A DNA stretch of 13,154 bases from Thalassospiraceae bacterium (GTDB lineage Bacteria > Pseudomonadota > Alphaproteobacteria > Rhodospirillales > Magnetovibrionaceae): positions 1-13,154 of the forward strand of contig DAOWFB010000102.1 in the NCBI GenBank assembly GCA_030638205.1, in the 5' to 3' direction. Shown one piece after another: positions 6,962 through 13,154 of this stretch. How positions within the stretch are numbered: position 1 is the first letter of the stretch; each line of letters begins with the position of its first letter. A model generated the notes under the pieces. It searched no databases and had not been told where the DNA came from. It saw only the letters and a program-made list of their open reading frames with translations. Position numbers and translations under genes: made by a program.

Positions 6962-7381
6962 ATGAAGGCCGAGGTAAAATGGATAGGCGGCGTTGCCTTT
7001 GAAGGCACTGCCGATAGCGGCCATAGCGTAACAATGGATGGCGCAGTGGAAAGCGGCGGGACGAACAAGGGCTTTCGCCCCATGGAATTGGTTGTCTTGG
7101 GAATGGGCGGATGCACCTCATTTGATGTGGTCGGCATTTTGAAGAAATCGCGCCAGCAGGTATCTGATTGCGTGGTCGAAATAACCGCCGAACGCGCAGA
7201 AGACACACCCAAAGTATTTACGCAAATACACATGCATTTCAAAATAACCGGCAAAGACGTGGCAGCGGATAAGGTCGCCCGGGCAATTTCACTTTCCGCT
7301 GATAAATATTGCTCTGCCGTGGCAATGCTTGGGAAAACCGCCACAATTACCCACGATTTTGAAATTATTGGAAGTAATTAG
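6962..7381 (+). CDS. OsmC/Ohr family peroxiredoxin-like protein (YhfA-like)
   Basis: OsmC-family proteins are small cytoplasmic dimers. Many reduce organic hydroperoxides with a reactive cysteine and a second resolving cysteine. Here GGTNKGFRPMELVVLGMGGC (32-51) contains the conserved Arg39-Pro40-Glu42 and the likely peroxidatic Cys51 at the start of the central helix. The second cysteine, Cys117, is in DKYCSAVAML (114-123). This 'KYCS' form resembles the YhfA branch more than classical Ohr. The 139-residue length is normal. It lies 23 bases after pirin and only 4 bases before the lipoprotein ATG, so all three are likely one transcript. Peroxide reduction is inferred from the family, and the real substrate is unknown. 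Confidence 0.92.
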   Translation: MKAEVKWIGGVAFEGTADSGHSVTMDGAVESGGTNKGFRPMELVVLGMGGCTSFDVVGILKKSRQQVSDCVVEITAERAEDTPKVFTQIHMHFKITGKDVAADKVARAISLSADKYCSAVAMLGKTATITHDFEIIGSN

Positions 7382-7385
7382 CGAA

Positions 7386-8078
7386 ATGAAAAATAATTTA
7401 TCAGGCGTATGTTTGGTGCTTTTTTTCACACTTTTTCTTTCATCGTGCGCGGCAACTACTGGTGTGGATGAAAACCCTATCATGCGTAAACTTTCTTGGT
7501 TTTCGTATGTTAACGGCGATGATATGCGACCTAGTTGCGTTGCTGGTGCGCCAGAACATTACCGTCTAATTTATAATGGCATTTACAATGAACAGGTGCG
7601 GATATATGAAGTTAATCAAAAATCAAAAATATTTTCATCTCGCATAATAAACAGCGCAAATATTAGAGAGTACTTCATTGCAAAATTTTCCGATCTGCTA
7701 AATCCATGGCGAGGCGTAAAAAAGAAAAATAATATTTCTGAATCTGAATTGAATGAATTAACAGCGGCTATGGCAGAAAGTGACGTTTTTGATTCCCCAC
7801 CAGTGGGATTAAGGCTTTCATCAAGAGGTTTTTATTGGACGGTGGCGGCGTGCCATCAGGAAAAATTTTATTTTACTGCTTATCGCTGGCCGAGCAAACG
7901 GTTCGAAAACGCAAAATTTAGTGATGTTATATTGCATCTTGATAAAACGAATATTGCGTTTAACAATCCGCGTAGGGTTCAGACATCTAATGTCAGTCGG
8001 TCGGTTAATAGCGATATGGTAAATGGATTTACCCTTGATGTTGGCGAAGATGGCCTAAGGGGTATCAGTCGCTTTTAA
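7386..8078 (+). CDS. Predicted lipoprotein of unknown family
   Basis: I do not recognise a functional family. The 230-residue product begins with a lipoprotein signal: a charged start, a hydrophobic stretch at 8-18, then the lipobox LSSC with Cys21 as the lipidation site. The mature part has DMRPSCVAGAPEHYRLIYNG (46-65), with Tyr/Phe-rich beta-type segments, and RGFYWTVAACHQEKFYFTAY (147-166). Cys51 and Cys156 are the only mature cysteines apart from Cys21 and could form a disulfide. The segment at 107-132 is hydrophilic and probably helical. I chose the ATG at 7386 because the signal peptide starts there. A TTG-initiated longer frame would run back into the OsmC gene. GGAAG lies about 12 bases upstream. 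Spacing suggests cotranscription with pirin and OsmC. Codon use is more AT-rich than the neighbours. Confidence 0.85.
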   Translation: MKNNLSGVCLVLFFTLFLSSCAATTGVDENPIMRKLSWFSYVNGDDMRPSCVAGAPEHYRLIYNGIYNEQVRIYEVNQKSKIFSSRIINSANIREYFIAKFSDLLNPWRGVKKKNNISESELNELTAAMAESDVFDSPPVGLRLSSRGFYWTVAACHQEKFYFTAYRWPSKRFENAKFSDVILHLDKTNIAFNNPRRVQTSNVSRSVNSDMVNGFTLDVGEDGLRGISRF

Positions 8079-8145
8079 GCATTTACCTTAATCGTTATGT
8101 GCGGCTAGAATGTTTAATAAGTTAAATTAAGGGGGCAATAGCTAG

Positions 8146-8517
8146 ATGCCATATGTATTGCGCAATGACGAGGGGCGTATAATTGCGGTCTTGAGCGAAC
8201 AAGTCGAGGGCGCAGAAATGGTTGCCGCCAATGATGGGCAACTGACAGAATTTTTACAAAAAGACAGCCCGGAATCCCGCGCCCAGGCAGAACTTATTGA
8301 ATCTGATCTTGGCATAGTCCGTGTTTTGGAAGATCTTATCGATATATTGATCGAGCGCGGCCACATAATGTTTACCGACTTCCCCGAACATGCTCAGAAA
8401 AAACTTCTTACCCGTCGTGGCTTCCGAAAAGAGTTTTCATACATGGATGATCTCTTTAACGAGGATAATGGCCTTGATATGCCTGACCCAGATGCCGAGG
8501 GCGAAGGATTTTTGTAA
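8146..8517 (+). CDS. Small conserved acidic protein, function unknown (sometimes labelled 'tryptophan synthase beta-like')
   Basis: This is a 123-residue cytoplasmic protein with no signal peptide or membrane helix. The N-terminus MPYVLRNDEGRIIAVLSE reads as a short beta hairpin. The centre, 59-91, has a strongly patterned helix beginning RVLEDLIDILIERGHI, then FTDFPEHAQKKLLTRRG. The C-terminus (101-121) is acidic. The pattern 'RVLEDLID-LI-KG-I-FTDLP--AQ-KLL-R' recurs in proteobacterial hypothetical proteins. From memory, databases sometimes label these tryptophan synthase subunit beta-like without real similarity to TrpB, and I would not use that label for function. An AAGGGGG precedes the start by about 13 bases, an atypically long spacing. 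It sits 101 bases before ubiT and 67 bases after the lipoprotein. Confidence 0.85.
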   Translation: MPYVLRNDEGRIIAVLSEQVEGAEMVAANDGQLTEFLQKDSPESRAQAELIESDLGIVRVLEDLIDILIERGHIMFTDFPEHAQKKLLTRRGFRKEFSYMDDLFNEDNGLDMPDPDAEGEGFL

Positions 8518-8543
8518 ATTCACGGTTTGTTCCAGATTTATTC

Positions 8544-8572
8544 TTGACAAAAAAACGTTGTATATTATTCAT
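8544..8572 (+). promoter_or_regulatory. Candidate promoter for ubiTUV
   Basis: A perfect -35 hexamer TTGACA (8544-8549) is followed by an A-run and an AT-rich stretch, TATATTATTCAT, at 8561-8572. The best-looking TATAAT-like words leave a spacer of only 11-13 bases, while a 16-base spacer gives the weak TATTCA. The promoter is therefore plausible but imperfect, which would fit an activator-dependent promoter. I looked for an FNR-type TTGAT-N4-ATCAA site in 8518-8618 and did not find one. Confidence 0.35.
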
Positions 8573-8618
8573 GCCGTGAGATTATTCGGAAATTGGATAA
8601 ATTTTAAGGTGTGTCATT

Positions 8619-9242
8619 ATGTTTTCATCTAGTGGAAAATCCCCGCCGTTTTCACCCGTCTTGTTGTTTGGTATGGCGACAAGCCCGCTGCCAGCTGTTT
8701 TATTGCAGCCTTTTGTCAGCGCTGTGTTCTCAAGATTAAGGCGCGCCCACCCCAACCTGTTTGATCGTTTGATCGGCCTAGATGATGCAACCTTTCTTAT
8801 TGATCCGACCGACCTTCCTTTTGCTTTTGTTTTGCACGTTAATTCCAACGTTGATTCCAATGAGTCATCTACCGGGCCACGGATTGTGACGGTTGGCCCC
8901 AATGATAAAATAGAAACATCTTCCAGCATTCGCGGTTCGTTTTTAAGCCTGATAAATCTTCTTGAAGGAAGGATTGATGGTGATGCTTTATTTTTCTCTC
9001 GTGAAATTGCCATTGAAGGCGATACCGAAGCGGTTGTCGCATTGCGTAACGCGGTAGACGATGCGGATATAAACGTGGAACGAGACATACTTTCAACACT
9101 GGGGCCATTTTCTGGGTTATTGGCAAGATTAACTGGTGCGGGAAAGGGCGTATTCGCAAAGGCAAGCCGCGATCTCGATCTTTTGCAAACATCCATTATT
9201 GCCCGGGGTGGAAATAAAACAAAAACAGGAAGCGGTAAATGA
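8619..9242 (+). CDS. ubiT: UbiT, SCP2-domain lipid-binding factor for O2-independent ubiquinone biosynthesis
   Basis: UbiT belongs to the SCP2 sterol-carrier fold and binds the isoprenoid quinone precursors handled by UbiU and UbiV when oxygen is absent. The SCP2-like domain covers about 30-155. ARLR-type helices come first (33-50), then FLIDPTDLPFAFVLHV (59-74), and then the strongest family signature, DGDALFFSREIAIEGDTEAV (120-139), continued by ALRNAVDDADI. The last 12 residues are a basic, low-complexity tail. AAGGTG lies 8 bases before the ATG. The stop codon overlaps the ubiU start as ATGA, so the two are translationally coupled. The length of 207 residues is slightly longer than the E. 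coli protein. Confidence 0.93.
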   Translation: MFSSSGKSPPFSPVLLFGMATSPLPAVLLQPFVSAVFSRLRRAHPNLFDRLIGLDDATFLIDPTDLPFAFVLHVNSNVDSNESSTGPRIVTVGPNDKIETSSSIRGSFLSLINLLEGRIDGDALFFSREIAIEGDTEAVVALRNAVDDADINVERDILSTLGPFSGLLARLTGAGKGVFAKASRDLDLLQTSIIARGGNKTKTGSGK

Positions 9243-10228
9243 GCAAACTGGAGTTGGTTGCCCCGGCAGGAACGCCAGCGGCATTGAAGGTTGCTGTCGA
9301 TAGCGGTGCCGATACGGTGTATTTAGGTTTTCGTGATGCCACCAACGCACGTAATTTTCCCGGACTTAATTTTAACCGCGATGAGTTGGAGCAAGGGTTG
9401 CTATATGCTCACGATCGGGGATGCAAAATATATCTCGCCATAAACACATTTCCCGAAGCGGGAAATTCAGGCCCGTGGCACAAGGCGGTTGATGATGGTG
9501 CGGCGATAGGCGTTGATGCGGTGATAGTGGCCGATATAGGTCTTGCCAATTATGCAGCAACTAACCACCCTGATCTACGGCGTCATCTTTCGGTGCAAGC
9601 ATCGGCATCCAACCCGGAAGCAATTCGTTTCTATCAAGAAGCATTTGATATCAAGCGGGTAGTTCTTCCGCGCGTGCTAAGCTTGCATGAAATAGTGGCA
9701 TTAAACCGTGAAATAACCGTTGAAAGCGAAGTTTTTGTTTTTGGTGGTTTGTGTGTCATGGCCGAAGGTCGCTGCGCCCTTTCGTCGTATGTTACCGGGC
9801 AGTCACCAAATACCAATGGTGTTTGTTCGCCTGCGTGTGATGTTAAATACAAAGATGACGGTGAGCGCATGGTTTCGCGTTTGGGTAATTTTACCATCAA
9901 TGCTTTTTCTCCCGATGAAGCAGCTGGCTATCCAACCTTATGCAAGGGCCGTTTTATTTCTGGCGGCGAGACGTCTTATCTGTTTGAAGACCCGGTTAGC
10001 CTTAATGTTGCATCAATGTTGCCCGAACTTGCCGATGCCGGGGTTGTGGCGTTAAAAATTGAAGGCCGCCAGCGTGGCAAAGCCTATATTGCCGAGGTTG
10101 TTTCAACTTTTCGCAAGGCCGTTGATGGGGTTAATTCCGGAGAAGCTGTTGTTAGCGATAATGATCTAAGTTCCATTGCCGAAGGTGGTCGTAAAACAAC
10201 TGGCGTTTATCAAAAGACATGGAGATAA
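9239..10228 (+). CDS. ubiU: UbiU, U32-family [4Fe-4S] protein for O2-independent ubiquinone hydroxylation
   Basis: UbiU and UbiV form a heterodimer that hydroxylates ubiquinone precursors without O2, in E. coli using prephenate as the oxygen donor. The 329-residue protein has the peptidase U32 TIM-barrel fold, starting LELVAPAGTPAALKVAVDSGADTVYLG. The four cysteines that bind the cluster in E. coli UbiU (169, 176, 193, 232) are present here as Cys172, Cys179, Cys196 and Cys235, all shifted by three. They sit in FGGLCVMAEGRCALSSY, NGVCSPAC and YPTLCKG. Cys200 is an extra nearby cysteine. This pattern separates it from the related U32 proteins RlhA and TrhP. It overlaps ubiT by four bases and is followed immediately by ubiV. 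Confidence 0.95.
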   Translation: MSKLELVAPAGTPAALKVAVDSGADTVYLGFRDATNARNFPGLNFNRDELEQGLLYAHDRGCKIYLAINTFPEAGNSGPWHKAVDDGAAIGVDAVIVADIGLANYAATNHPDLRRHLSVQASASNPEAIRFYQEAFDIKRVVLPRVLSLHEIVALNREITVESEVFVFGGLCVMAEGRCALSSYVTGQSPNTNGVCSPACDVKYKDDGERMVSRLGNFTINAFSPDEAAGYPTLCKGRFISGGETSYLFEDPVSLNVASMLPELADAGVVALKIEGRQRGKAYIAEVVSTFRKAVDGVNSGEAVVSDNDLSSIAEGGRKTTGVYQKTWR

Positions 10229-10230
10229 CG

Positions 10231-11160
10231 GTGGCAAATATTGAAACCCCGACGACCTTGGTATTGGGGCCGGTGCTATTTAACTGGAAACCGGAAGACT
10301 GGCGCGATTTTTATTTTCGTATAGCCGAAGAAGCAGACATAGACGAAGTTTTCGTTGGTGAGGTTGTTTGTTCAAAGCGTTCGCCATTTTTTGCACCGCA
10401 CATCCCCGAAGTGGTTGAACGACTGCAAAGTTGCGGTAAGCGCGTTGTCCTTTCGACCTTGGGGTTGATAATGAACAAACGAGAAATGGAAAGCGTGCGC
10501 GACCTAGCGGATGATGATCAAGAATTTATGGTTGAAGCAAATGATATTTCCGCCGCCGCATTATTGGCGGGTAGGCCCCACGCCATAGGGCCAATGGTAA
10601 ATGTTTATAACGAAGGCACGCTGGACTATCTTGCCGAACGTGGTGCCGTTTCTGTGTGCCTGCCGGTTGAATTGGGAAAAACCGCCTTGGCCAGCATGGC
10701 AAGCCACGCCAATGCCCGCAATGCGGACGTTGGAACCGCTCTTGAGGTAATGGTATTTGGACGGCTGCCGTTGGCAATTTCGGCGCGTTGCTATCATGCG
10801 CGTGCGCACAAGTTACACAAGGATTCCTGTCAGTTTGTATGCGATCGTGACCCCAATGGAATGGAGGTAGAGACACTGGACAATGAACCGTTTGTGGCGG
10901 TCAACGGGGTGCAAACCATGTCTCATGCCTATACTAATTTAGGTTCAGCCGTACCTGAATTGCTTGATATGGGAATAAACCGATTGCGCCTATCGCCCCA
11001 TCATGGCGTTGATATGGTAAAAATAGCTGCTCTTTTTAGAGCCATCGCCGACAAACAATTGGGCGAAGGTGAAAGCGATGCGCGTTTAGCCAAGCTAACC
11101 GGTGACGTTACATTTTGTAATGGTTACTTCGAAGGAACCGCCGGGCATACATACATTTAA
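10231..11160 (+). CDS. ubiV: UbiV, U32-family [4Fe-4S] partner of UbiU
   Basis: This is the second U32 subunit of the O2-independent ubiquinone hydroxylation pair. Counting from the GTG start, the cluster cysteines are Cys47 in GEVVCSKR, Cys187 in SARCYHARAHK, Cys200 and Cys204 in DSCQFVCDRDPNG. The last three have the same 13- and 4-residue spacing as E. coli Cys180, Cys193 and Cys197. Other landmarks are LGPVLFNW near the start, ANGVQTMS-type sequence (VNGVQTMSHAY) and a C-terminal CNGYFEGTAGH. I place the start at GTG 10231: GGAG lies 6 bases upstream and ubiU ends 2 bases upstream. An in-frame ATG at 10219 gives four more residues and a 10-base overlap with ubiU, but has no ribosome site. 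The gene ends 9 bases from the convergent gcvPB end. Confidence 0.94.
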   Translation: MANIETPTTLVLGPVLFNWKPEDWRDFYFRIAEEADIDEVFVGEVVCSKRSPFFAPHIPEVVERLQSCGKRVVLSTLGLIMNKREMESVRDLADDDQEFMVEANDISAAALLAGRPHAIGPMVNVYNEGTLDYLAERGAVSVCLPVELGKTALASMASHANARNADVGTALEVMVFGRLPLAISARCYHARAHKLHKDSCQFVCDRDPNGMEVETLDNEPFVAVNGVQTMSHAYTNLGSAVPELLDMGINRLRLSPHHGVDMVKIAALFRAIADKQLGEGESDARLAKLTGDVTFCNGYFEGTAGHTYI

Positions 11161-11169
11161 CTGCAAGAT

Positions 11170-12729
11170 CTACTCTTCAGCTTCCGGTTTCCAGCGCAAT
11201 ACCGGTTTTCTGGCCGCTGCGGTTTCATCAAGCCTGCGCCTTGGGGTGTGGCGCGGGGCGGCTGCAAAAAATTCTGCATTACCGGATTTTGCCTTTTCCG
11301 CCAATCCACGGATTGTTTTAATAAATAAATCCAGCGTTTCTTTTGATTCCGATTCCGTTGGCTCCATCAAAAGAGCACCGTGCACAACCAATGGGAAATA
11401 CATGGTCATGGGGTGAAAGCCCTCATCAATCATGGCTTTAGCGAAATCCAATGTGCTGACGCCGGTATCTTTTAAGAAACGATCATCAAAAAGAACTTCG
11501 TGCATGCAAAGCCCGTCAAATGAAACGCTTAATGTATCTTCTAATTCTGTGCGCAGATAATTTGCGTTTAGCACCGCATCACCCGATGCCTGGGCCAAGC
11601 CATCGGCACCGTGGCTCATCATGAACGCCAAGGCCCGGGTAAACATGCCCATTTGCCCGTGATAGCCCTTTAACCGACCAAACGGCGCATCGCCCAAATC
11701 TTTAGAATCTTTTTTATTTTCGATCAATTTAAACCCGTCATCACCATGAACCACATATGGAACAGGCGCGTAAGCGGCCAATGCTTCGGATAAAACCGTT
11801 GGCCCGGCACCGGGGCCACCGCCACCGTGGGGGGTGGAAAATGTTTTGTGCAAATTGATATGCATGGCATCAATGCCCAAATCACCGGGGCGCACGCGCC
11901 CGCATATGGCGTTTAGGTTGGCACCGTCACAATAAAAATACCCGCCGACTTTATGAATTTCATCGGCAATTTCAATAATATCGTTTTCAAACAACCCACA
12001 GGTATTGGGGTTGGTTAGCATTATGCCGGCAACATCGGGGCCAAGTTTTGCCTTGAATGCTTCAATATCGACCCGGCCCTGTTCGGTGGCGGGAATGGCA
12101 TCGACCGTAAAGCCACAGGCCGCAGCCGTTGCCGGGTTGGTGCCGTGGGCACTTTCCGGAACCAACACCCGCGTCCGATTTTCACCGCTGGCTTCAATGG
12201 CCGCAGCGATAGCCATCATACCGCAAAGCTCACCGTGCGCTCCGGCGGCCGGGCTCATGGCAACTGCCGGCATGTTGGTTAGTGTTTTTAACCAGTGCGC
12301 CAGTGTGTCGATAAGTTCCAGCGCGCCTTGCACGCTTGATTGTGGCTGCAACGGGTGCAAATCACCCAGACCCTGCATCCGGGCGATTTTTTCGTTTACC
12401 CGTGGGTTGTGTTTCATGGTGCACGAACCAAGGGGATAAAAACCGCTGTCGATGCCGTAATTTTTTTGGCTCAACCGAGTGTAATGGCGCACTACCTGTG
12501 GTTCGGAAAGACCGGGGAGGCCCACCTTGTTTTTTCGTTCCATTCCGCCAAGGCGGCTAGGGGATATTTCAACCGGCTGAACATCAATGCCGCTGCGGCC
12601 ATCTTCGCCCATTTCAAAAATTAGCGGCTCGTCAAAATCCAGACCCTTTGATCCGCTGATGGTTTGGGTATTTGGCTGCAGTGAACCTGCGACGGGTACG
12701 TTTTTGCGTCCTTGTGACATATCAGCCAT
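11170..12729 (-). CDS. gcvPB: Glycine dehydrogenase (decarboxylating) subunit 2, P-protein beta part
   Basis: GcvPB is the pyridoxal-phosphate-binding half of a split P-protein. With GcvPA it decarboxylates glycine and loads the aminomethyl group onto lipoyl-GcvH. At 519 residues it is full length. It shows YPLGSCTMKHNPR (98-110), AGAHGELCGM (162-171), PESAHGTNPATA (191-202), DGANLNAI (268-275) and the cofactor lysine Lys295 in HINLHKTFSTPHGGGGPG. It ends RRRLDETAAARKPVLRWKP, typical for the family. AAGGAGG lies upstream of the ATG, and the start overlaps the gcvPA stop by one base (TAATG), so the halves are coupled. No glycine riboswitch is expected here because the operon start is outside the window. 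Confidence 0.96.
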   Translation of the reverse strand: MADMSQGRKNVPVAGSLQPNTQTISGSKGLDFDEPLIFEMGEDGRSGIDVQPVEISPSRLGGMERKNKVGLPGLSEPQVVRHYTRLSQKNYGIDSGFYPLGSCTMKHNPRVNEKIARMQGLGDLHPLQPQSSVQGALELIDTLAHWLKTLTNMPAVAMSPAAGAHGELCGMMAIAAAIEASGENRTRVLVPESAHGTNPATAAACGFTVDAIPATEQGRVDIEAFKAKLGPDVAGIMLTNPNTCGLFENDIIEIADEIHKVGGYFYCDGANLNAICGRVRPGDLGIDAMHINLHKTFSTPHGGGGPGAGPTVLSEALAAYAPVPYVVHGDDGFKLIENKKDSKDLGDAPFGRLKGYHGQMGMFTRALAFMMSHGADGLAQASGDAVLNANYLRTELEDTLSVSFDGLCMHEVLFDDRFLKDTGVSTLDFAKAMIDEGFHPMTMYFPLVVHGALLMEPTESESKETLDLFIKTIRGLAEKAKSGNAEFFAAAPRHTPRRRLDETAAARKPVLRWKPEAEE

Positions 12730-13154
12730 TACAAAACCTCCTTCAACGCGGTTGTTAACGCGTCCATGTCGGTGTCTGTGTTTGTTTCGGTTGCGGCAAC
12801 TATCATCAGATTTTTAAAATCGTCCATTTCGGGGAAGAGCCTTGATAGCGGGATACCGCCAAGAATTCCTTTATCGGCCAGCGCTTCGACTACTTCGCTC
12901 GCTGGCTTTGCAAGCTGAACGGTGAATTCATTAAAGAAGGTGTCGTTTAAAACCTCGACCCCAGTTACTTTGGCCAAACGCTCGGCCAGTTCGCATGCTT
13001 TGGCATGGTTGGTTTTGGCCAGACGCTCTATTCCTTCGTCGCCCAAAAGCGATGCATGGATGGAAAACGCCAGCGCACAAAGACCGGAATTGGTACAAAT
13101 GTTCGATGTCGCTTTTTCCCGGCGAATGTGTTGTTCGCGGGTTGAAAGGGTCAA
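12729..13154 (-). CDS. gcvPA: Glycine dehydrogenase (decarboxylating) subunit 1, P-protein alpha part (partial)
   Basis: Only the last 141 codons lie in the window. The frame is open to the right edge, so the start is outside. The visible part opens TLSTREQHIRREKATSNICT, a hallmark of the P-protein alpha half, and continues with NSGLCALAFSIHASLLG. It ends with LGGIPLSRLFPEMDDFKNLMIVAATETNT and a helical C-terminus. It has no cofactor lysine, as expected, since that residue is in GcvPB. The alpha half supports the heterotetramer and shapes the active site. It is upstream of gcvPB in transcription order and overlaps it by one base. Whether gcvT and gcvH are in the same operon cannot be seen. 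Confidence 0.95.
   Translation of the reverse strand: MTLSTREQHIRREKATSNICTNSGLCALAFSIHASLLGDEGIERLAKTNHAKACELAERLAKVTGVEVLNDTFFNEFTVQLAKPASEVVEALADKGILGGIPLSRLFPEMDDFKNLMIVAATETNTDTDMDALTTALKEVL

Noticed and set aside
7329..7385. A TTG-started longer form of the lipoprotein
   Set aside because: It would run through the OsmC 3' end and bury the lipoprotein signal behind 19 extra residues.
8518..8618. An FNR/Anr box upstream of ubiT
   Set aside because: It was expected from pathway biology, but no TTGAT-N4-ATCAA-like palindrome is present, only TTGACA.
8582..9196. A 204-codon minus-strand open frame opposite ubiT
   Set aside because: It lies wholly across the clearly conserved ubiT sequence, its product has no recognisable domain, and it is a shadow of the sense frame.
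12005..12439. A 144-codon plus-strand open frame inside gcvPB
   Set aside because: The opposite strand encodes conserved P-protein motifs throughout. No family is recognisable in this frame.

Overview
The window looks like ordinary chromosome of a moderately AT-rich, respiring alphaproteobacterium, possibly Rhodospirillales-like or a related marine or uncultured lineage. Support for this comes from a three-gene cytochrome bc1 operon with a Tat-type Rieske protein, a DUF6111-type membrane protein beside a CCA-adding enzyme and a CoA-type Nudix hydrolase, an alphaproteobacterial-style aldolase/short-chain dehydrogenase end, and a split glycine decarboxylase P-protein. I see no rRNA, tRNA, CRISPR array, transposase, phage gene or other mark of a mobile island. 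The placement is inferred from remembered family resemblance and not from any search.

Layout. (1) Positions 1-231 (+) are the 3' end of a short-chain dehydrogenase domain. It is followed by a short tandem repeat and a perfect hairpin shared with the convergent petC end. (2) Positions 322-2994 (-) are petA-petB-petC, encoding the Rieske protein, cytochrome b and cytochrome c1, tightly packed. (3) A 244-bp AT-rich divergent spacer separates petA from trmL (+), a tRNA wobble 2'-O-methyltransferase. (4) Positions 3796-6106 (-) hold a Nudix CoA pyrophosphatase, a DUF6111 membrane protein and a CCA tRNA nucleotidyltransferase, read in that order. (5) Positions 6237-8517 (+) hold pirin, an OsmC-family protein, an unrecognised lipoprotein and a small conserved acidic protein. 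(6) Positions 8619-11160 (+) are ubiT-ubiU-ubiV, the oxygen-independent ubiquinone hydroxylation genes, with overlapping or nearly touching ends. (7) Positions 11170-13154 (-) are gcvPB and the 3' part of gcvPA, running tail-to-tail into ubiV.

How the genes fit together. The bc1 complex oxidises ubiquinol and passes electrons to cytochrome c. UbiT, UbiU and UbiV allow ubiquinone to be made without O2, so the window encodes both use of the quinone and its anaerobic synthesis. This suggests a facultative or microaerobic lifestyle. TrmL and the CCA enzyme act on tRNA, GcvPA/GcvPB start glycine cleavage, and pirin and OsmC are plausible oxidative or electrophile-stress proteins.

I found no clearly new multi-gene system. 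The least explained items are the lipoprotein at 7386-8078, the small conserved protein at 8146-8517 next to ubiT, the atypical heme-ligand neighbourhood and long C-terminal tail of cytochrome c1, and three short tandem duplications placed at gene boundaries.
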